From Magnetococcales bacterium (GTDB lineage Bacteria; Pseudomonadota; Magnetococcia; Magnetococcales; UBA8363), in contig JADFZF010000003.1 in NCBI GenBank assembly GCA_015232645.1, positions 1-54,842 of the forward strand: a stretch of 54,842 nt of DNA, given 5' to 3'. Under the pieces are notes generated by a model. That model did not search any database, was not told the origin of the DNA, and saw nothing but the letters and a program-made list of their open reading frames with translations. The position numbers were made by a program, and so were the translations under genes. Positions 36,070-46,008 of this stretch are shown in pieces (the stretch's first letter is position 1; the number at the start of each line of letters is the position of its first letter).

Positions 36070-39003
36070 TTGAAACCCGTGTCATTGGCAACACAATTTT
36101 CCCGGTGGATGATCGGTTTTGCTGTGGTATGTTTTGTCGCCATTGCCCTGATCATGGACCATTTTCAGGACCAGGACCGTCAGACCCTGCTCCAGGAACA
36201 GGCGCAGCAGATTCTCGACCTGGTATTCCGCTACCGTTCGGCGCAGGAGATCGATGGCTACAACCCTGATGGGACCAGTCCATGGTGTCGGGTCCATCGA
36301 TATTCCAATATCACTTCCAAAGCCCATTTTCTCATTAAGAATGTCAGCACCCATCCTCTTAATCCACTCAACTATCCCTCAACCGCGGAACAAAAAATTG
36401 TTACCGATCTTGACAACGGAGAAACACCGCGATCCTCGGGGACGGCCATCCATCTCGAAGGTGGTCCATGGTACGTCCAGGCCCGGCCAATACGATATTC
36501 TCCAACGTGCCTGAGCTGTCACAACAACTCCGGAACCGTGACAAGAAAGGTGGGAAAAAACACGGGATCGGGACACGGGGCCCCGATCACCACCGCAACC
36601 CTGGTTTATATCGATCCGCTCTATTTTTCCAATTCCACCTATCTGTTTTCCAAACCGGCCCTGATGATCACGGCTGCTTTCCTGACGTTGGCTTGCACCT
36701 TCCTTTGGATCGTCCTGGTCAAAAGGACGCTCCACCCACTGGCACTGGTCGGCCAGGCCATGGAACGCTTTGTCTCGGCCCCCGAGGAACAAAATTTGCT
36801 CCCCTTGCCGCTTCCCGTCGAGGTGGACCGGTTGAATCGATCCTTTTTACAACTGGGACAGGATCTGTTGCGCTCACAGTCTTCACTGAACGCCGGTCTG
36901 AAGGAATTGGAAGAGGAAGAGAATCGCTTCCGTTCGCTGACGCACGCGGCCGTCGATGCCATCATTTCCGTTGACGAAAATGGCAACGTCAGTTCATGGA
37001 ACCGGGGAGCGGAACGAATATTCGGCTACTCTGAACAGGAAATGATGGGCAAATCCATCACCCGGTTGATTCCGGAAAAACAGATTCACAACCATCTGAG
37101 TGCCTTTGCCGCCGCTGTGGCCACCGGAAATACCCGCCATCGCGGAGAAACCATGGAAGTAAGCGGCTTGCACAAAGATGGTCGTCTCGTGGCGATCGAA
37201 ATTGTGCTTTCAACCTGGTCCCTGTCGGGACGGAGACATTTTTCCGCAATCATTCGCGATATCGGCAAAAGAAAAAGGAATGCTGAAAAAAATCATCGCG
37301 ATTTCATGTCGCGCATGGCCATCAACAGCATTCTGGAAGTGGCCTTGAAACCTCTTCCCCTTCACGAACAACTGACCCGTTCATTGCAAATCATTCTGGC
37401 GGTTCCCTGGCTGGCCTTGCAATACAAGGGGGCCATTTTCCTGGTCAATCCAAAAACCGGTAAACTGGATTTGACGGTGGAGCAGGGGCTTGGGGAAGAT
37501 ATCAAACTCCGATGCCGGGAAATACCAATGGGCTCTTGCCTGTGCGGGCAAGCGGCAGAAACCAAACAGATCGTTTTTTCTGGAACATTGGATAACCGTC
37601 ACTCGATTCGTCTTCCCGACATGTCGCCTCATGGACACTACTGCGTCCCAGTTTTGATGGATGACCGTTTACTGGGGGTGGTCAATCTGTACCTTCTGGA
37701 GGGACATGTTCGGGAAGTTGAAGAAATACGCTTTTTGGAGACCGTCGCGCAAACCCTGGCCGGGATGATCGATCACAAATTGAATGAACGCAAACTGCTC
37801 TATCTCTATCAAGCCATGGAGCAAAGTCCCGTCAGCGTGCTGATTACCGACCTGAATGGGACCATGGAATATGTCAATCCAACATGCTGCCGGGTGACCG
37901 GTTATGAAGCTGACGAGCTGCTTGGGAAAAATCCCAACATCATCCAGTCGGGACAAATGCCCGACGCCATCTACCGATCCTTATGGAGTACCATTCTGGC
38001 CGGCAATGTCTGGCATGGCGAGTTGCACAATCGCCGTAAAAATGGCGAACTGTTTTGGGAAGACGTTTCCATCAGTCCCATCCGGGACGATAATGGCCAG
38101 ACTCAATATTTTCTGGCGGTAAAGGAAGATGTGACGCAACGCAAACAGCTGGAAAATGCATTGGCCGACCTGTTGAGTTCCCTTGATGTGCGCGTCATGG
38201 AAAGGACTCAAGAGTTGAATGCGAAGGTGGCGGAACTGGAACAGACACGCAGTGAGTTGGTCAAGAGTGAGAAAATGGCCTCCCTGGGACGACTTGTGGC
38301 CGGGTTCGCTCACGAAATCAATACTCCCATCGGCGTGGCGGTGACCGGCTTTTCCTTGATCGGGGAAACACTGAATATCATGGAAGACCTGCTCGCCCAC
38401 GAAGAAGTCCAGGAAGAGGAATTTCGACAAGTCATCGCCACCATCCGTGAAGCGGCCGATCTCTCCCTGGCCAACATTACCCGCGCTGGAGAATTGGTCG
38501 CCAGTTTCAAACGGACCTCCGTGGATCAAAGTTCTGATATCAGAAGATTATTCAACGTTCGCGAAGTGGTCATGGACGTCATCCGTTCGTTGCACAGTAA
38601 ACTTAAAAAAACAGAAATTACCCTGGATGTGATTATCGATCCGGCGTTGAATATGACCGGATGGCCCGGTCTGTTGGAACAAATCTTGACTAATTTTATC
38701 ATCAACAGCCTGCTGCATGGTTATCCATCCGAACAGCCCGTGGGCCGGATCACCATTATGGCATGCATCGAAAAGGGCGAAATGTTGTTGGACTATGCCG
38801 ATGACGGCGTCGGGATGGAAGAATCGGTACGCGGTTTTGCCTTCGAACCATTTTTTACCACCAAAAGAAGTCAAGGAGGTAGTGGATTGGGTCTCTATTT
38901 GTGTTACAATATAGTTACTTCCAAACTGAACGGCACCATCACCTGCAGCAGCTCGCCTGGGCAAGGGGTCCAATTCCACATTGTTTTTCCAGTTTCAGAG
39001 TAA
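36070..39003 (+). CDS. Sensor histidine kinase with haem-c DUF3365 (Tll0287-like) input domain
   Basis: This is a 977-residue membrane kinase. The first membrane segment is about 13-30. A periplasmic DUF3365-type domain carries WCRVHRYSN and one CXXCH (C147-C150-H151), predicted to bind haem c. The second segment is about 196-218. PAS (about 290-415), GAF (about 440-600) and a second PAS (about 605-700) follow. A coiled segment leads to the HisKA-like His748 (AGFAHEINTP), then an ATPase domain with DDGVGM and GSGLGL. TTG 36070 has GGGAG seven bases upstream. Its stop is three bases before the HD-GYP regulator start, so they form a two-component pair. It probably senses redox state, oxygen or NO in the periplasm. 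Confidence 0.88.
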   Translation: MKPVSLATQFSRWMIGFAVVCFVAIALIMDHFQDQDRQTLLQEQAQQILDLVFRYRSAQEIDGYNPDGTSPWCRVHRYSNITSKAHFLIKNVSTHPLNPLNYPSTAEQKIVTDLDNGETPRSSGTAIHLEGGPWYVQARPIRYSPTCLSCHNNSGTVTRKVGKNTGSGHGAPITTATLVYIDPLYFSNSTYLFSKPALMITAAFLTLACTFLWIVLVKRTLHPLALVGQAMERFVSAPEEQNLLPLPLPVEVDRLNRSFLQLGQDLLRSQSSLNAGLKELEEEENRFRSLTHAAVDAIISVDENGNVSSWNRGAERIFGYSEQEMMGKSITRLIPEKQIHNHLSAFAAAVATGNTRHRGETMEVSGLHKDGRLVAIEIVLSTWSLSGRRHFSAIIRDIGKRKRNAEKNHRDFMSRMAINSILEVALKPLPLHEQLTRSLQIILAVPWLALQYKGAIFLVNPKTGKLDLTVEQGLGEDIKLRCREIPMGSCLCGQAAETKQIVFSGTLDNRHSIRLPDMSPHGHYCVPVLMDDRLLGVVNLYLLEGHVREVEEIRFLETVAQTLAGMIDHKLNERKLLYLYQAMEQSPVSVLITDLNGTMEYVNPTCCRVTGYEADELLGKNPNIIQSGQMPDAIYRSLWSTILAGNVWHGELHNRRKNGELFWEDVSISPIRDDNGQTQYFLAVKEDVTQRKQLENALADLLSSLDVRVMERTQELNAKVAELEQTRSELVKSEKMASLGRLVAGFAHEINTPIGVAVTGFSLIGETLNIMEDLLAHEEVQEEEFRQVIATIREAADLSLANITRAGELVASFKRTSVDQSSDIRRLFNVREVVMDVIRSLHSKLKKTEITLDVIIDPALNMTGWPGLLEQILTNFIINSLLHGYPSEQPVGRITIMACIEKGEMLLDYADDGVGMEESVRGFAFEPFFTTKRSQGGSGLGLYLCYNIVTSKLNGTITCSSSPGQGVQFHIVFPVSE

Positions 39004-39006
39004 ACA

Positions 39007-40566
39007 ATGAAGATTATCCGCAAACCGCAGCATGCCGCCGAGCATTCTGTTGCCGGGAACTGGCCTCCGGATGAGGCTGCGGCCCCCTGGCCCATCCTGG
39101 TGGTGGACGATGACCCCGATGTGTTGGCCATTACCAGAATCAGCCTCAAGGATTTCCGATTTTCCGGGAGGGGTGTCCAATTGCACTTTGCCCGCAGCTC
39201 CGAAGAGGCTTTGAAGATCTATCACAGCGTTCCGGAAATGGCACTGGCCCTGATCGATGTGGTCATGGAAACCGAAGATGCAGGTCTCCGATTGGTAGAG
39301 GTCATCCGTAAAGAAATCAAGGATCATACCATCCGGCTGATCATCCGCACCGGACAGCCCGGACACGCCCCGGAGCGTGTCATCATCGATAATTATGATA
39401 TTGATGATTATAAAGATAAGACGGAACTGACATCGAACAAATTATATACTACGGTCCGTTCCGGTCTAAAATCATATCGCGATTTAAAATTGTTGGAACA
39501 CAATCGCCAAGGTTTGGAAATGGTCCTCAGGGCCGCCCCGGAAATGTATCTCCATTCGCTGGATCAGCCGGATCAGTTCTTCCTGGAGGCCTTGGTGCAG
39601 ATCATCCGAATGTGTGAAACCGCATGCTTTCTCAGCACTTCTGGGGGGGAAAAACACGAGCGGATTGGCGGGTTCATCGCGATTTACAATCGCGATGCCC
39701 TGGAAGTGCGTGCGCGATGGAAGTGGCACCCCGTAGAAGAAAAGGCCGAGCTAATATGGTTGACTCAAGAGCTGAACAAGATGGGAATCCAGACTGGCTC
39801 GGGGATGTCCGTTCTGTCCGATGGCCGGGGGATCCTGCCGTTGACGGTGCATGGCTCCCTCATGGGAGTGGTCTATCTGGAGAATGTCGCCCATCTGGCG
39901 CAAAGCGAGAAACATCTCCTGGAGTTGTATGCCGTACAGTGTGCCGGCGCCATGGAAAACCTCCGTTTGCATAATGCCTTGGCCGAAGCCAACCACAATG
40001 CCATGCGCATGCTGGCGGTGGCTGCCGAGTTCAAGGATACCGAAACCGGCGATCACGTCAAACGCCTGGCACGCCAAACCGTGGAGACCGCTCTTGAGTT
40101 GGGTTTTTCCCAGGACGAAGCTCAGGAAATGGGACGTGCAAGCGTCATGCACGATATTGGAAAAATCGGTGTCCCCGATGCCATCCTGCTGAAACCGAAT
40201 CAATTAACCCGGGACGAATTCGAAGTGATCAAATCCCACCCCGGGATTGGCGCTTCCATTTTGGCCGAAGGCGCCAATTTTAAAATGGCACTGGATGTGG
40301 CCTTGTCCCACCACGAGCGTTGGGATGGTACCGGCTACCCCATGGGGCTCAAGGGAGAGGCTATCCCTTTGCCGGCACGCATTGTTGCGGTGGTGGATGT
40401 CTTCGACGCCTTGATCAGCGTCCGACCGTATAAAAAGGCTTGGTCTGTCCTGGAAGCACTGGGGGAAATCGAAAAATTAGCCGGGACGCACTTCGATCCC
40501 AGGGTCGTGGAGGCCTTTCTTCGAACCCATCGCAATCGCAGAGAAAAACGGGGGCAGACGGGATAA
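39007..40566 (+). CDS. Response regulator with DUF3369 and HD-GYP cyclic di-GMP phosphodiesterase
   Basis: This is a 519-residue response regulator. The receiver has ILVVDDDPD and phospho-acceptor Asp84. The segment YDIDDYKDKTELT marks the DUF3369 linker, a GAF-like domain that usually separates receiver and HD-GYP. The phosphodiesterase domain has H382-D383 (MHDIGKIG), HHERWDGTGYP with G443-Y444-P445, and IVAVVDVFDAL. All metal residues expected for hydrolysis of cyclic di-GMP are present. It is the cognate partner of the haem-containing kinase three bases upstream. Its product would lower cyclic di-GMP, a signal that activates Pel-type exopolysaccharide systems. Confidence 0.92.
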   Translation: MKIIRKPQHAAEHSVAGNWPPDEAAAPWPILVVDDDPDVLAITRISLKDFRFSGRGVQLHFARSSEEALKIYHSVPEMALALIDVVMETEDAGLRLVEVIRKEIKDHTIRLIIRTGQPGHAPERVIIDNYDIDDYKDKTELTSNKLYTTVRSGLKSYRDLKLLEHNRQGLEMVLRAAPEMYLHSLDQPDQFFLEALVQIIRMCETACFLSTSGGEKHERIGGFIAIYNRDALEVRARWKWHPVEEKAELIWLTQELNKMGIQTGSGMSVLSDGRGILPLTVHGSLMGVVYLENVAHLAQSEKHLLELYAVQCAGAMENLRLHNALAEANHNAMRMLAVAAEFKDTETGDHVKRLARQTVETALELGFSQDEAQEMGRASVMHDIGKIGVPDAILLKPNQLTRDEFEVIKSHPGIGASILAEGANFKMALDVALSHHERWDGTGYPMGLKGEAIPLPARIVAVVDVFDALISVRPYKKAWSVLEALGEIEKLAGTHFDPRVVEAFLRTHRNRREKRGQTG

Positions 40567-40798
40567 TGAGCCGCAGCGCTCCATCCCGTCATGAGGCATG
40601 GCTCGGACCCCTAAGACCGATGGACGAAACAATCTTGGCAATCCATCGAGTCTTAAACCGCACTAAAAATGCCCCCCTTCCCAACCCCATCCGCACTACC
40701 ATGCGTGAAACAACCGAAGGTCAACCATCCATAACATCCTAATCGTATTAAATAGAATCATTGATTGTTTGAACGCCCCCTGAGAGAGGAGAATCACA

Positions 40799-43084
40799 AT
40801 GAGTATGGACGAGTCAATCCGCGCTGCCGCCCTCGAATACCACCGAAACCCGACTCCAGGCAAAATCTCGGTCACTCCCACCAAGGCGTTGGCCACCCAG
40901 ACCGATCTTGCCCTGGCCTATTCACCAGGGGTGGCGGCGGCCTGTGATGAAATCGTCAAAAATCCTGTGAATGCCTACCATTATACCTCCAGAGGCAATC
41001 TGGTGGCAGTGGTTACCAATGGTACCGCCGTATTGGGATTGGGCAACATTGGCCCATTGGCTGGAAAACCGGTCATGGAAGGCAAGGGGGTGCTGTTCAA
41101 AAAATTTGCCGGAGTCGATGTGTTCGACATCGAAATCAACGAGTTGAACCCAGACAAACTGGTCGATATCATTGCCTCGCTAGAGCCGACCTTCGGCGGC
41201 ATCAATCTGGAAGACATCAAGGCGCCCGAATGCTTTTATGTCGAAAAAAAACTCAAAGAACGAATGAAAATTCCCGTTTTTCATGACGATCAGCATGGCA
41301 CGGCCATCATCGCCAGTGCCGCGGTGATCAACGGTCTGACATTGGTGAAAAAAAATATCGGCCAGGTCAAAGTAGTCTGTTCCGGCGCTGGTGCGGCAGC
41401 CATCGCCTGCCTGGATCTCATGGTGACCCTGGGGCTGGATCCAAACCATGTTTTCATCGTTGACAGCAAGGGGGTGGTTCATGTCGGCCGGGAGGGCAAT
41501 TTAGACCCCTCCAAGGCGCGTTATGCCCAAAAAACCGAGGCACGAACCCTGGGCGACGTCATGCCGGGGGCCGATATATTCCTTGGACTCTCCGCCGCGG
41601 GGGTGTTGAAGCCGGAAATGGTCAAAACCATGGCCGATCATCCGCTGATTTTGGCCATGGCCAACCCCGTCCCTGAAATTCTTCCAGAACTGGCCAAGGA
41701 GGTCCGTCCCGATGCCATCATCGGTACGGGTCGGTCGGACTATCCCAATCAGGTCAATAACGTGTTATGTTTTCCATTCATCTTCAGAGGGGCATTGGAT
41801 GTCGGGGCGACTTCGTTCACCAACGAAATGAAAGTCGCCTGTGTCCGCGCTATCGCCGAACTGGCGCACGCCGAGCCTTCCGATGTCGTCGCCTCCGCCT
41901 ATGGCAATGAAAAACTGACCTTCGGCCCAGAGTACCTGATCCCCAAACCTTTCGACCCCCGTCTGATTCTCATGATCTCCCCGGCCGTGGCCGAGGCCGC
42001 CATGCATTCGGGGGTGGCGACACGACCGATGGCCGACATGGAATCCTATCGGCAACATCTGCGTGAATACGTCTATCACTCGGGAATGGCGATGCGTCCA
42101 GTGTACGCCGCCGCAAAGAAAACCCCGGCACGCGTAATCTTTTGTGAAGGAGAAGACGATCGGGTATTGCGCGCAGTTCAGACCATCATCGATGAAGGGC
42201 TGGCCAAGCCCCTGTTGATCGGTCGCCATAATGAATTGCAACGCCGCATCGCCGATGCCGGATTACGTCTTGTGGCTGGTCGGGATTTTACCGTGATCAA
42301 CCCCGAATCGGACCCCGTCGTTCAAGATATGTATCACGATTATTACACCATCATGTCCCGCCAGGGGGTCAGCCAACATTATGCCGAAATCGAAACTCGC
42401 CGCCGAAGAACCCTGTTGGGCTCCCTTCTGGTCAAACATGGTCAGGCGGACGGCATGATTTGCGGTACCTTCGGTCGCTATACCCAGCATCTGCGCTATA
42501 TCGAAAGGGTCCTGCCCCGACAGGAGGGGATTGGCAGCCTTTATGCCTTGAACATGCTCATTCTGCCCAAACGAACCCTGTTCATCTGCGACTGTCAGGT
42601 GAATCCCGATCCCACTGCGGAGCAGGTGGCCGAAATGGCAATTCTTGCTGCCACCGAAGTCCGACGTTTCGGCATCGAACCTAAAATGGCCCTGCTGTCG
42701 CATTCCAACTTCGGAACGGGTGAAACCGCCTCGGCTGTCAAGATGCGCCAAGCCTTGGAAATTATCATCTCCAAGGCACCTCACCTGGAAGTGGAAGGGG
42801 AAATGAATGGTGATGCTGCATTGTCCGAAAAACTGCGCCATCAGATTTTTCCTGAATCGCGGCTCCATGGCGCCGCCAATCTGCTGATCATGCCGTCTTT
42901 GGACGCGGCAAGAATCGCCTTTACCTTGTTGAAAGCTTATTCGGCCGAAGATTCGGTGGTGGTCGGTCCCATGCTTCTCGGTTCTTCGCGCCCTGTCCAC
43001 ATCCTGACGCCTACCGCCACGGTTCGCCGCATCGTCAACATGACGGCCCTCATTTCGGTAGAGGTGGTGCATAAATACGCCTGA
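40799..43084 (+). CDS. maeB: NADP-dependent malic enzyme with phosphotransacetylase-like domain
   Basis: This is a 761-residue two-domain enzyme. The malic domain (about 1-420) has [24 protein letters not shown] and the dinucleotide loop [12 protein letters not shown]. It converts malate to pyruvate plus CO2 with NADP. The C-terminal part (about 430-760) resembles phosphate acetyltransferase, as in all MaeB proteins, where it is thought to be regulatory (acetyl-CoA binding). GAGGAG precedes ATG 40799. It stands alone, and convergent with the acyl-CoA synthetase gene. Confidence 0.95.
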   Translation: MSMDESIRAAALEYHRNPTPGKISVTPTKALATQTDLALAYSPGVAAACDEIVKNPVNAYHYTSRGNLVAVVTNGTAVLGLGNIGPLAGKPVMEGKGVLFKKFAGVDVFDIEINELNPDKLVDIIASLEPTFGGINLEDIKAPECFYVEKKLKERMKIPVFHDDQHGTAIIASAAVINGLTLVKKNIGQVKVVCSGAGAAAIACLDLMVTLGLDPNHVFIVDSKGVVHVGREGNLDPSKARYAQKTEARTLGDVMPGADIFLGLSAAGVLKPEMVKTMADHPLILAMANPVPEILPELAKEVRPDAIIGTGRSDYPNQVNNVLCFPFIFRGALDVGATSFTNEMKVACVRAIAELAHAEPSDVVASAYGNEKLTFGPEYLIPKPFDPRLILMISPAVAEAAMHSGVATRPMADMESYRQHLREYVYHSGMAMRPVYAAAKKTPARVIFCEGEDDRVLRAVQTIIDEGLAKPLLIGRHNELQRRIADAGLRLVAGRDFTVINPESDPVVQDMYHDYYTIMSRQGVSQHYAEIETRRRRTLLGSLLVKHGQADGMICGTFGRYTQHLRYIERVLPRQEGIGSLYALNMLILPKRTLFICDCQVNPDPTAEQVAEMAILAATEVRRFGIEPKMALLSHSNFGTGETASAVKMRQALEIIISKAPHLEVEGEMNGDAALSEKLRHQIFPESRLHGAANLLIMPSLDAARIAFTLLKAYSAEDSVVVGPMLLGSSRPVHILTPTATVRRIVNMTALISVEVVHKYA

Positions 43085-43134
43085 GGAGGAGGGGGGGGGA
43101 TCCATCTTTGGCCATTGTGGAGAGAGGGGACCAC

Positions 43135-43228
43135 CACGACTTGGAAGGTGCAAATGCCGACCACAATGGGATGGGACGGAACACTTCCCTGGCTCGTCCC
43201 GGGAACCGACTCAACCTTCCAAGTCGTG
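43135..43228. repeat. 15-bp perfect inverted repeat in the convergent gap
   Basis: CACGACTTGGAAGGT (43135-43149) is the exact reverse complement of 43214-43228. The 64-base loop contains a smaller GGGACG/CGTCCC pair, and GAAGGTGC also pairs with GCACCTTC near 43247. It lies between the stop codons of maeB and the acyl-CoA synthetase, and may act as a bidirectional structured end or be a remnant of a small mobile repeat. Confidence 0.6.
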
Positions 43229-43286
43229 ACACCCATCAAGATAGGGTGCACCTTCGCTCAAATACAGAGCCATCGACTAACAAAAG

Positions 43287-45404
43287 TTACTCCTCCCCTT
43301 TCCGAACCAATCGACCCAATTGCTCCCAATCCAGTTTTCCAGAGGCCAGGAGCGGCATGGAATCACAGTAGACGAACCACGCCGGCAACATTAAAGGACT
43401 TAAACCGCGTTCCTTCAACACCTTGGCAAAGATCTGACGATGGATACGCCGATCTTCAGTGACCAAAACCAGGGCTTCCCCCTTCTGCGGATCATCCACC
43501 GCCACAACCCCATGCAGACTGTCGGGCCATTCTTCGGCCGCGATCGTCTCCACCGCCGCCAGAGAGACCATCTCTCCCCCGACTTTGGCAAATCGCTTCA
43601 CCCGTCCCTGGATCCAGACAAAACCATCTGCATCCATCCGGATCACATCGCCGGTATCATACCAATCCCTCTCGTCCCCAACCGCGGGCGGCTGGATCAC
43701 CCCAGGATCGGATGCCCGCAGATAACCCATCATGACATTGGGACCTCGAACCTGTAACACCCCTCCATCCACCCCCCCGGGAACCGATATCAGTCGCCAT
43801 CCGATCCCGGGCAGCATTCGGCCAACGCTTCCCTCTCGATACCCTTCCGGGGTGTTGACGGCCAATACCGGTGACGTTTCCGTGGCGCCGTAACCTTCCA
43901 GTATGCGAATGCCAAATTTTTCCATCCATAGGCGACGGGTCACCACTCTCAGTGGCTCCGCCCCGGAAAAGCAATAGCGCAACGTCTGAAAATCCCCCGG
44001 ATCCGCCATGCGACCATAGCCCCTCAAAAAGGTATCCGTCCCTGCCAGGATCGTCGCTCCGATGGTCCATGCCATTCTGGGAACCGCCCGATAATCCAAT
44101 ACCGACGGATAACAAAAAACCCGCGCCCCAGCCAAAAGGGGCGCCAGGGTCGCCACCGTCAGACCAAACGCATGAAACATCGGCAACACGTTCAGGATGC
44201 AATCGTTGTATCCCAGGTGAACGCGAAACAAGACCTGGGTCACGTTGGCCAACAGGTTTTGATGGGAAAGCACCACCCCTTTTGGAGTTCCCTCGGAACC
44301 CGAGGTAAAAAGAACCACCGCCGCATCATCGGGAGTCCATCCGTCACGTTGCGGACATCGCCAACGCCACCAAGACCGAAAGAGGATCCCCATGCTCATC
44401 TGGGACCTCCTATCCTCCAGATAGACGATTTCGATTCCTGTCAACGCCGCGGTCAACTGTTGCAGGCCCGCTTTTTGGACAAAAAGCCTGGAAGTCAAAA
44501 CCACCGAAATGCGCGCCGTCCCGCATGCGGCCAGAATGGCATTCGGACCCGCTGAAAAATTGAGCATGGCGGGAACACGTCGGCACAAATGCACGGCAAA
44601 AACGGTAACCACCGCCGCCACCGTGGTCGGCAGCAGCACCCCAATGCGGGTATCCGTACCCAACCGTGGTCGGATCAACTGGCTCAGGATGATGGATTTC
44701 ATCATCAACCTACCATAACTCAGACGCTGCCCTTGTTCGTCATCCAGGACGACACGCCCTCGGCCATGACGCTGTGCCGCCAGGACCAAAGCCCCCCATA
44801 GCGTTTTCCCCATGAACTGGGCGGCCAGTTTGGCCCGACCCAACCCCTCCTGAAGTTCCAATCCGGAGCCCTTGGTCTCCAGGGGATGCACCGAAAGGGT
44901 GATGGCAGGAAACCAGGAGCCTTTCCCACCAACGGCGACGGACATCAGCCGCCAATATTGCGTCCCCTCCAAGGCCAAAACCGAACGCGGGCACGAAACA
45001 TTGTAGGAAACCGTCACCTTGCGCAGGCATCCCGACGCCGGTGACAGCGGCTCCGGGAAATAAACCACGGTATGGCCCTCCACGACGTGGCGGACCAATG
45101 AACCTTCATCCACCTGCTCTTGGGGGACAAAATGAACCCAGCCGAATAACCGAACCACCCAACCTGGGGGACAGTCGGCAGCGGGAAGGATAATCCAGGA
45201 TCCTGGTCCGAGGAATGACGGCAGGAACAACCAATCCCATGGGGCATACCGGTTGGCAGCGATCAACCGGCCTGGAACATATTCCAGACCGAGCGGATGC
45301 AACCGGAACAGCTTGGCCAGCAACAAACTCCACAGAAAGCGCCGCCGCCTGGCACCACCCCAGGCCGGCTTGAGCGTCATGCGACTCGTCGTCGACGCAA
45401 CCAT
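43287..45404 (-). CDS. Acyl-ACP/CoA synthetase with degenerate acyltransferase half (Aas-like)
   Basis: This is a 705-residue protein with the order of bifunctional Aas. The first 200 residues or so have a PlsC-like acyltransferase fold, and the rest is an AMP-forming synthetase. In the acyltransferase part the HX4D catalytic motif is replaced by RYAPWD (Arg52 in place of His, Asp57 kept), so transfer is unlikely. The synthetase has the P-loop LFTSGSEGTPKG, EGYGATETSP, YDTGD and the late Lys in ASGKLDW, all intact. It should activate fatty acids or acyl acceptors for phospholipid remodelling. No operon partner is adjacent. Confidence 0.8.
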   Translation of the reverse strand: MVASTTSRMTLKPAWGGARRRRFLWSLLLAKLFRLHPLGLEYVPGRLIAANRYAPWDWLFLPSFLGPGSWIILPAADCPPGWVVRLFGWVHFVPQEQVDEGSLVRHVVEGHTVVYFPEPLSPASGCLRKVTVSYNVSCPRSVLALEGTQYWRLMSVAVGGKGSWFPAITLSVHPLETKGSGLELQEGLGRAKLAAQFMGKTLWGALVLAAQRHGRGRVVLDDEQGQRLSYGRLMMKSIILSQLIRPRLGTDTRIGVLLPTTVAAVVTVFAVHLCRRVPAMLNFSAGPNAILAACGTARISVVLTSRLFVQKAGLQQLTAALTGIEIVYLEDRRSQMSMGILFRSWWRWRCPQRDGWTPDDAAVVLFTSGSEGTPKGVVLSHQNLLANVTQVLFRVHLGYNDCILNVLPMFHAFGLTVATLAPLLAGARVFCYPSVLDYRAVPRMAWTIGATILAGTDTFLRGYGRMADPGDFQTLRYCFSGAEPLRVVTRRLWMEKFGIRILEGYGATETSPVLAVNTPEGYREGSVGRMLPGIGWRLISVPGGVDGGVLQVRGPNVMMGYLRASDPGVIQPPAVGDERDWYDTGDVIRMDADGFVWIQGRVKRFAKVGGEMVSLAAVETIAAEEWPDSLHGVVAVDDPQKGEALVLVTEDRRIHRQIFAKVLKERGLSPLMLPAWFVYCDSMPLLASGKLDWEQLGRLVRKGEE

Positions 45405-45502
45405 TCAGATCCCCCCTGCTTTTCGTTCTACCTTGTCATATTCATTAATTGGAATGGATGGCTGATTATTTATTGCTCTATGAAAATATCGAAAGAAAAA
45501 AT

Positions 45503-45768
45503 GGGTCTGGAGGATTGCCCCCAGGGTTTTGATTTTGTTTTTGTTTTTGACTTTTATTTTCACGCGCCCATGGATCCGAAGCCAGATTCCCGCGTGGTTT
45601 TTGCGGGAGTCTGGTGCAGGCGCGCGCCCTGGTTGTAAAACTTGACCACCGGCAAGGCGTCCAGGTCTTTTCGCAAAAACCACGCGGAATAAACGCTTCG
45701 GATAAAAGGACGCGTGAAAATCAAAATCAAAAACAAAATCAAAACCCTGGGGGCAATCCCCCAGACCC
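45503..45768. repeat. MITE-like nested inverted-repeat element
   Basis: The outer arms (45503-45566 and 45711-45768) are near-identical reverse complements of about 60 bases, differing by a six-base indel and few mismatches. Each arm itself carries a hairpin of the CTGGGGG/CCCCCAG type followed by an A/T tract of repeated TTTTG units. Inside, a perfect 15-bp pair (45591-45605 with 45672-45686) makes a second stem. No coding capacity is credible. The structure fits a miniature, non-autonomous mobile element or a dispersed structured repeat; target-site duplications were not found with confidence. Confidence 0.75.
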
Positions 45769-45860
45769 CTTTTCTCCTTCAATATTTATTATATATCAGT
45801 ACACTGTCAATGGTTTGCTCAAGTTGATGAATGTAACAAAGTAGAATTAAAAACAATCAA

Positions 45861-45901
45861 GAAAAAAAAGGTCTGGGGAATTGCCCCCAGCCCGTTTTTT
45901 T
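45861..45901. terminator. Bidirectional terminator downstream of aspS
   Basis: CTGGGG (45873-45878) pairs with CCCCAG (45885-45890) around a short loop. On the plus strand a T7 run begins at 45895. On the minus strand the A8 run at 45862-45869 becomes a T8 run, so transcription of aspS should end here. The hairpin is a copy of the end motif of the adjacent palindromic element. Confidence 0.7.
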
Positions 45902-46008
45902 ATAATCATCCTTGGGGAATTGCGGAGATAGTTTCAGAACCGGTTTCACACATGGGAATGACATCGGTCGGGAGTGGCCATTGGCCCTTCCCTGATCCAT
46001 CCCATTCA

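Larger units (their letters stand above)
45405..46008. other. Repeat-rich intergenic region
   Basis: These 604 bases separate the Aas-like gene from aspS. They contain the nested palindrome at 45503-45768, and a terminator-type copy of the same end motif at 45861-45901. Long A/T tracts lie between them. Open frames here are artefacts of the palindrome, since both strands spell similar Phe/Asp-rich peptides. Confidence 0.7.

Noticed and set aside
45297-45844. Phe/Asp-rich open frames on both strands
   Set aside because: They are produced by the palindromic repeat; the same peptide appears on both strands, which no real gene pair would do.
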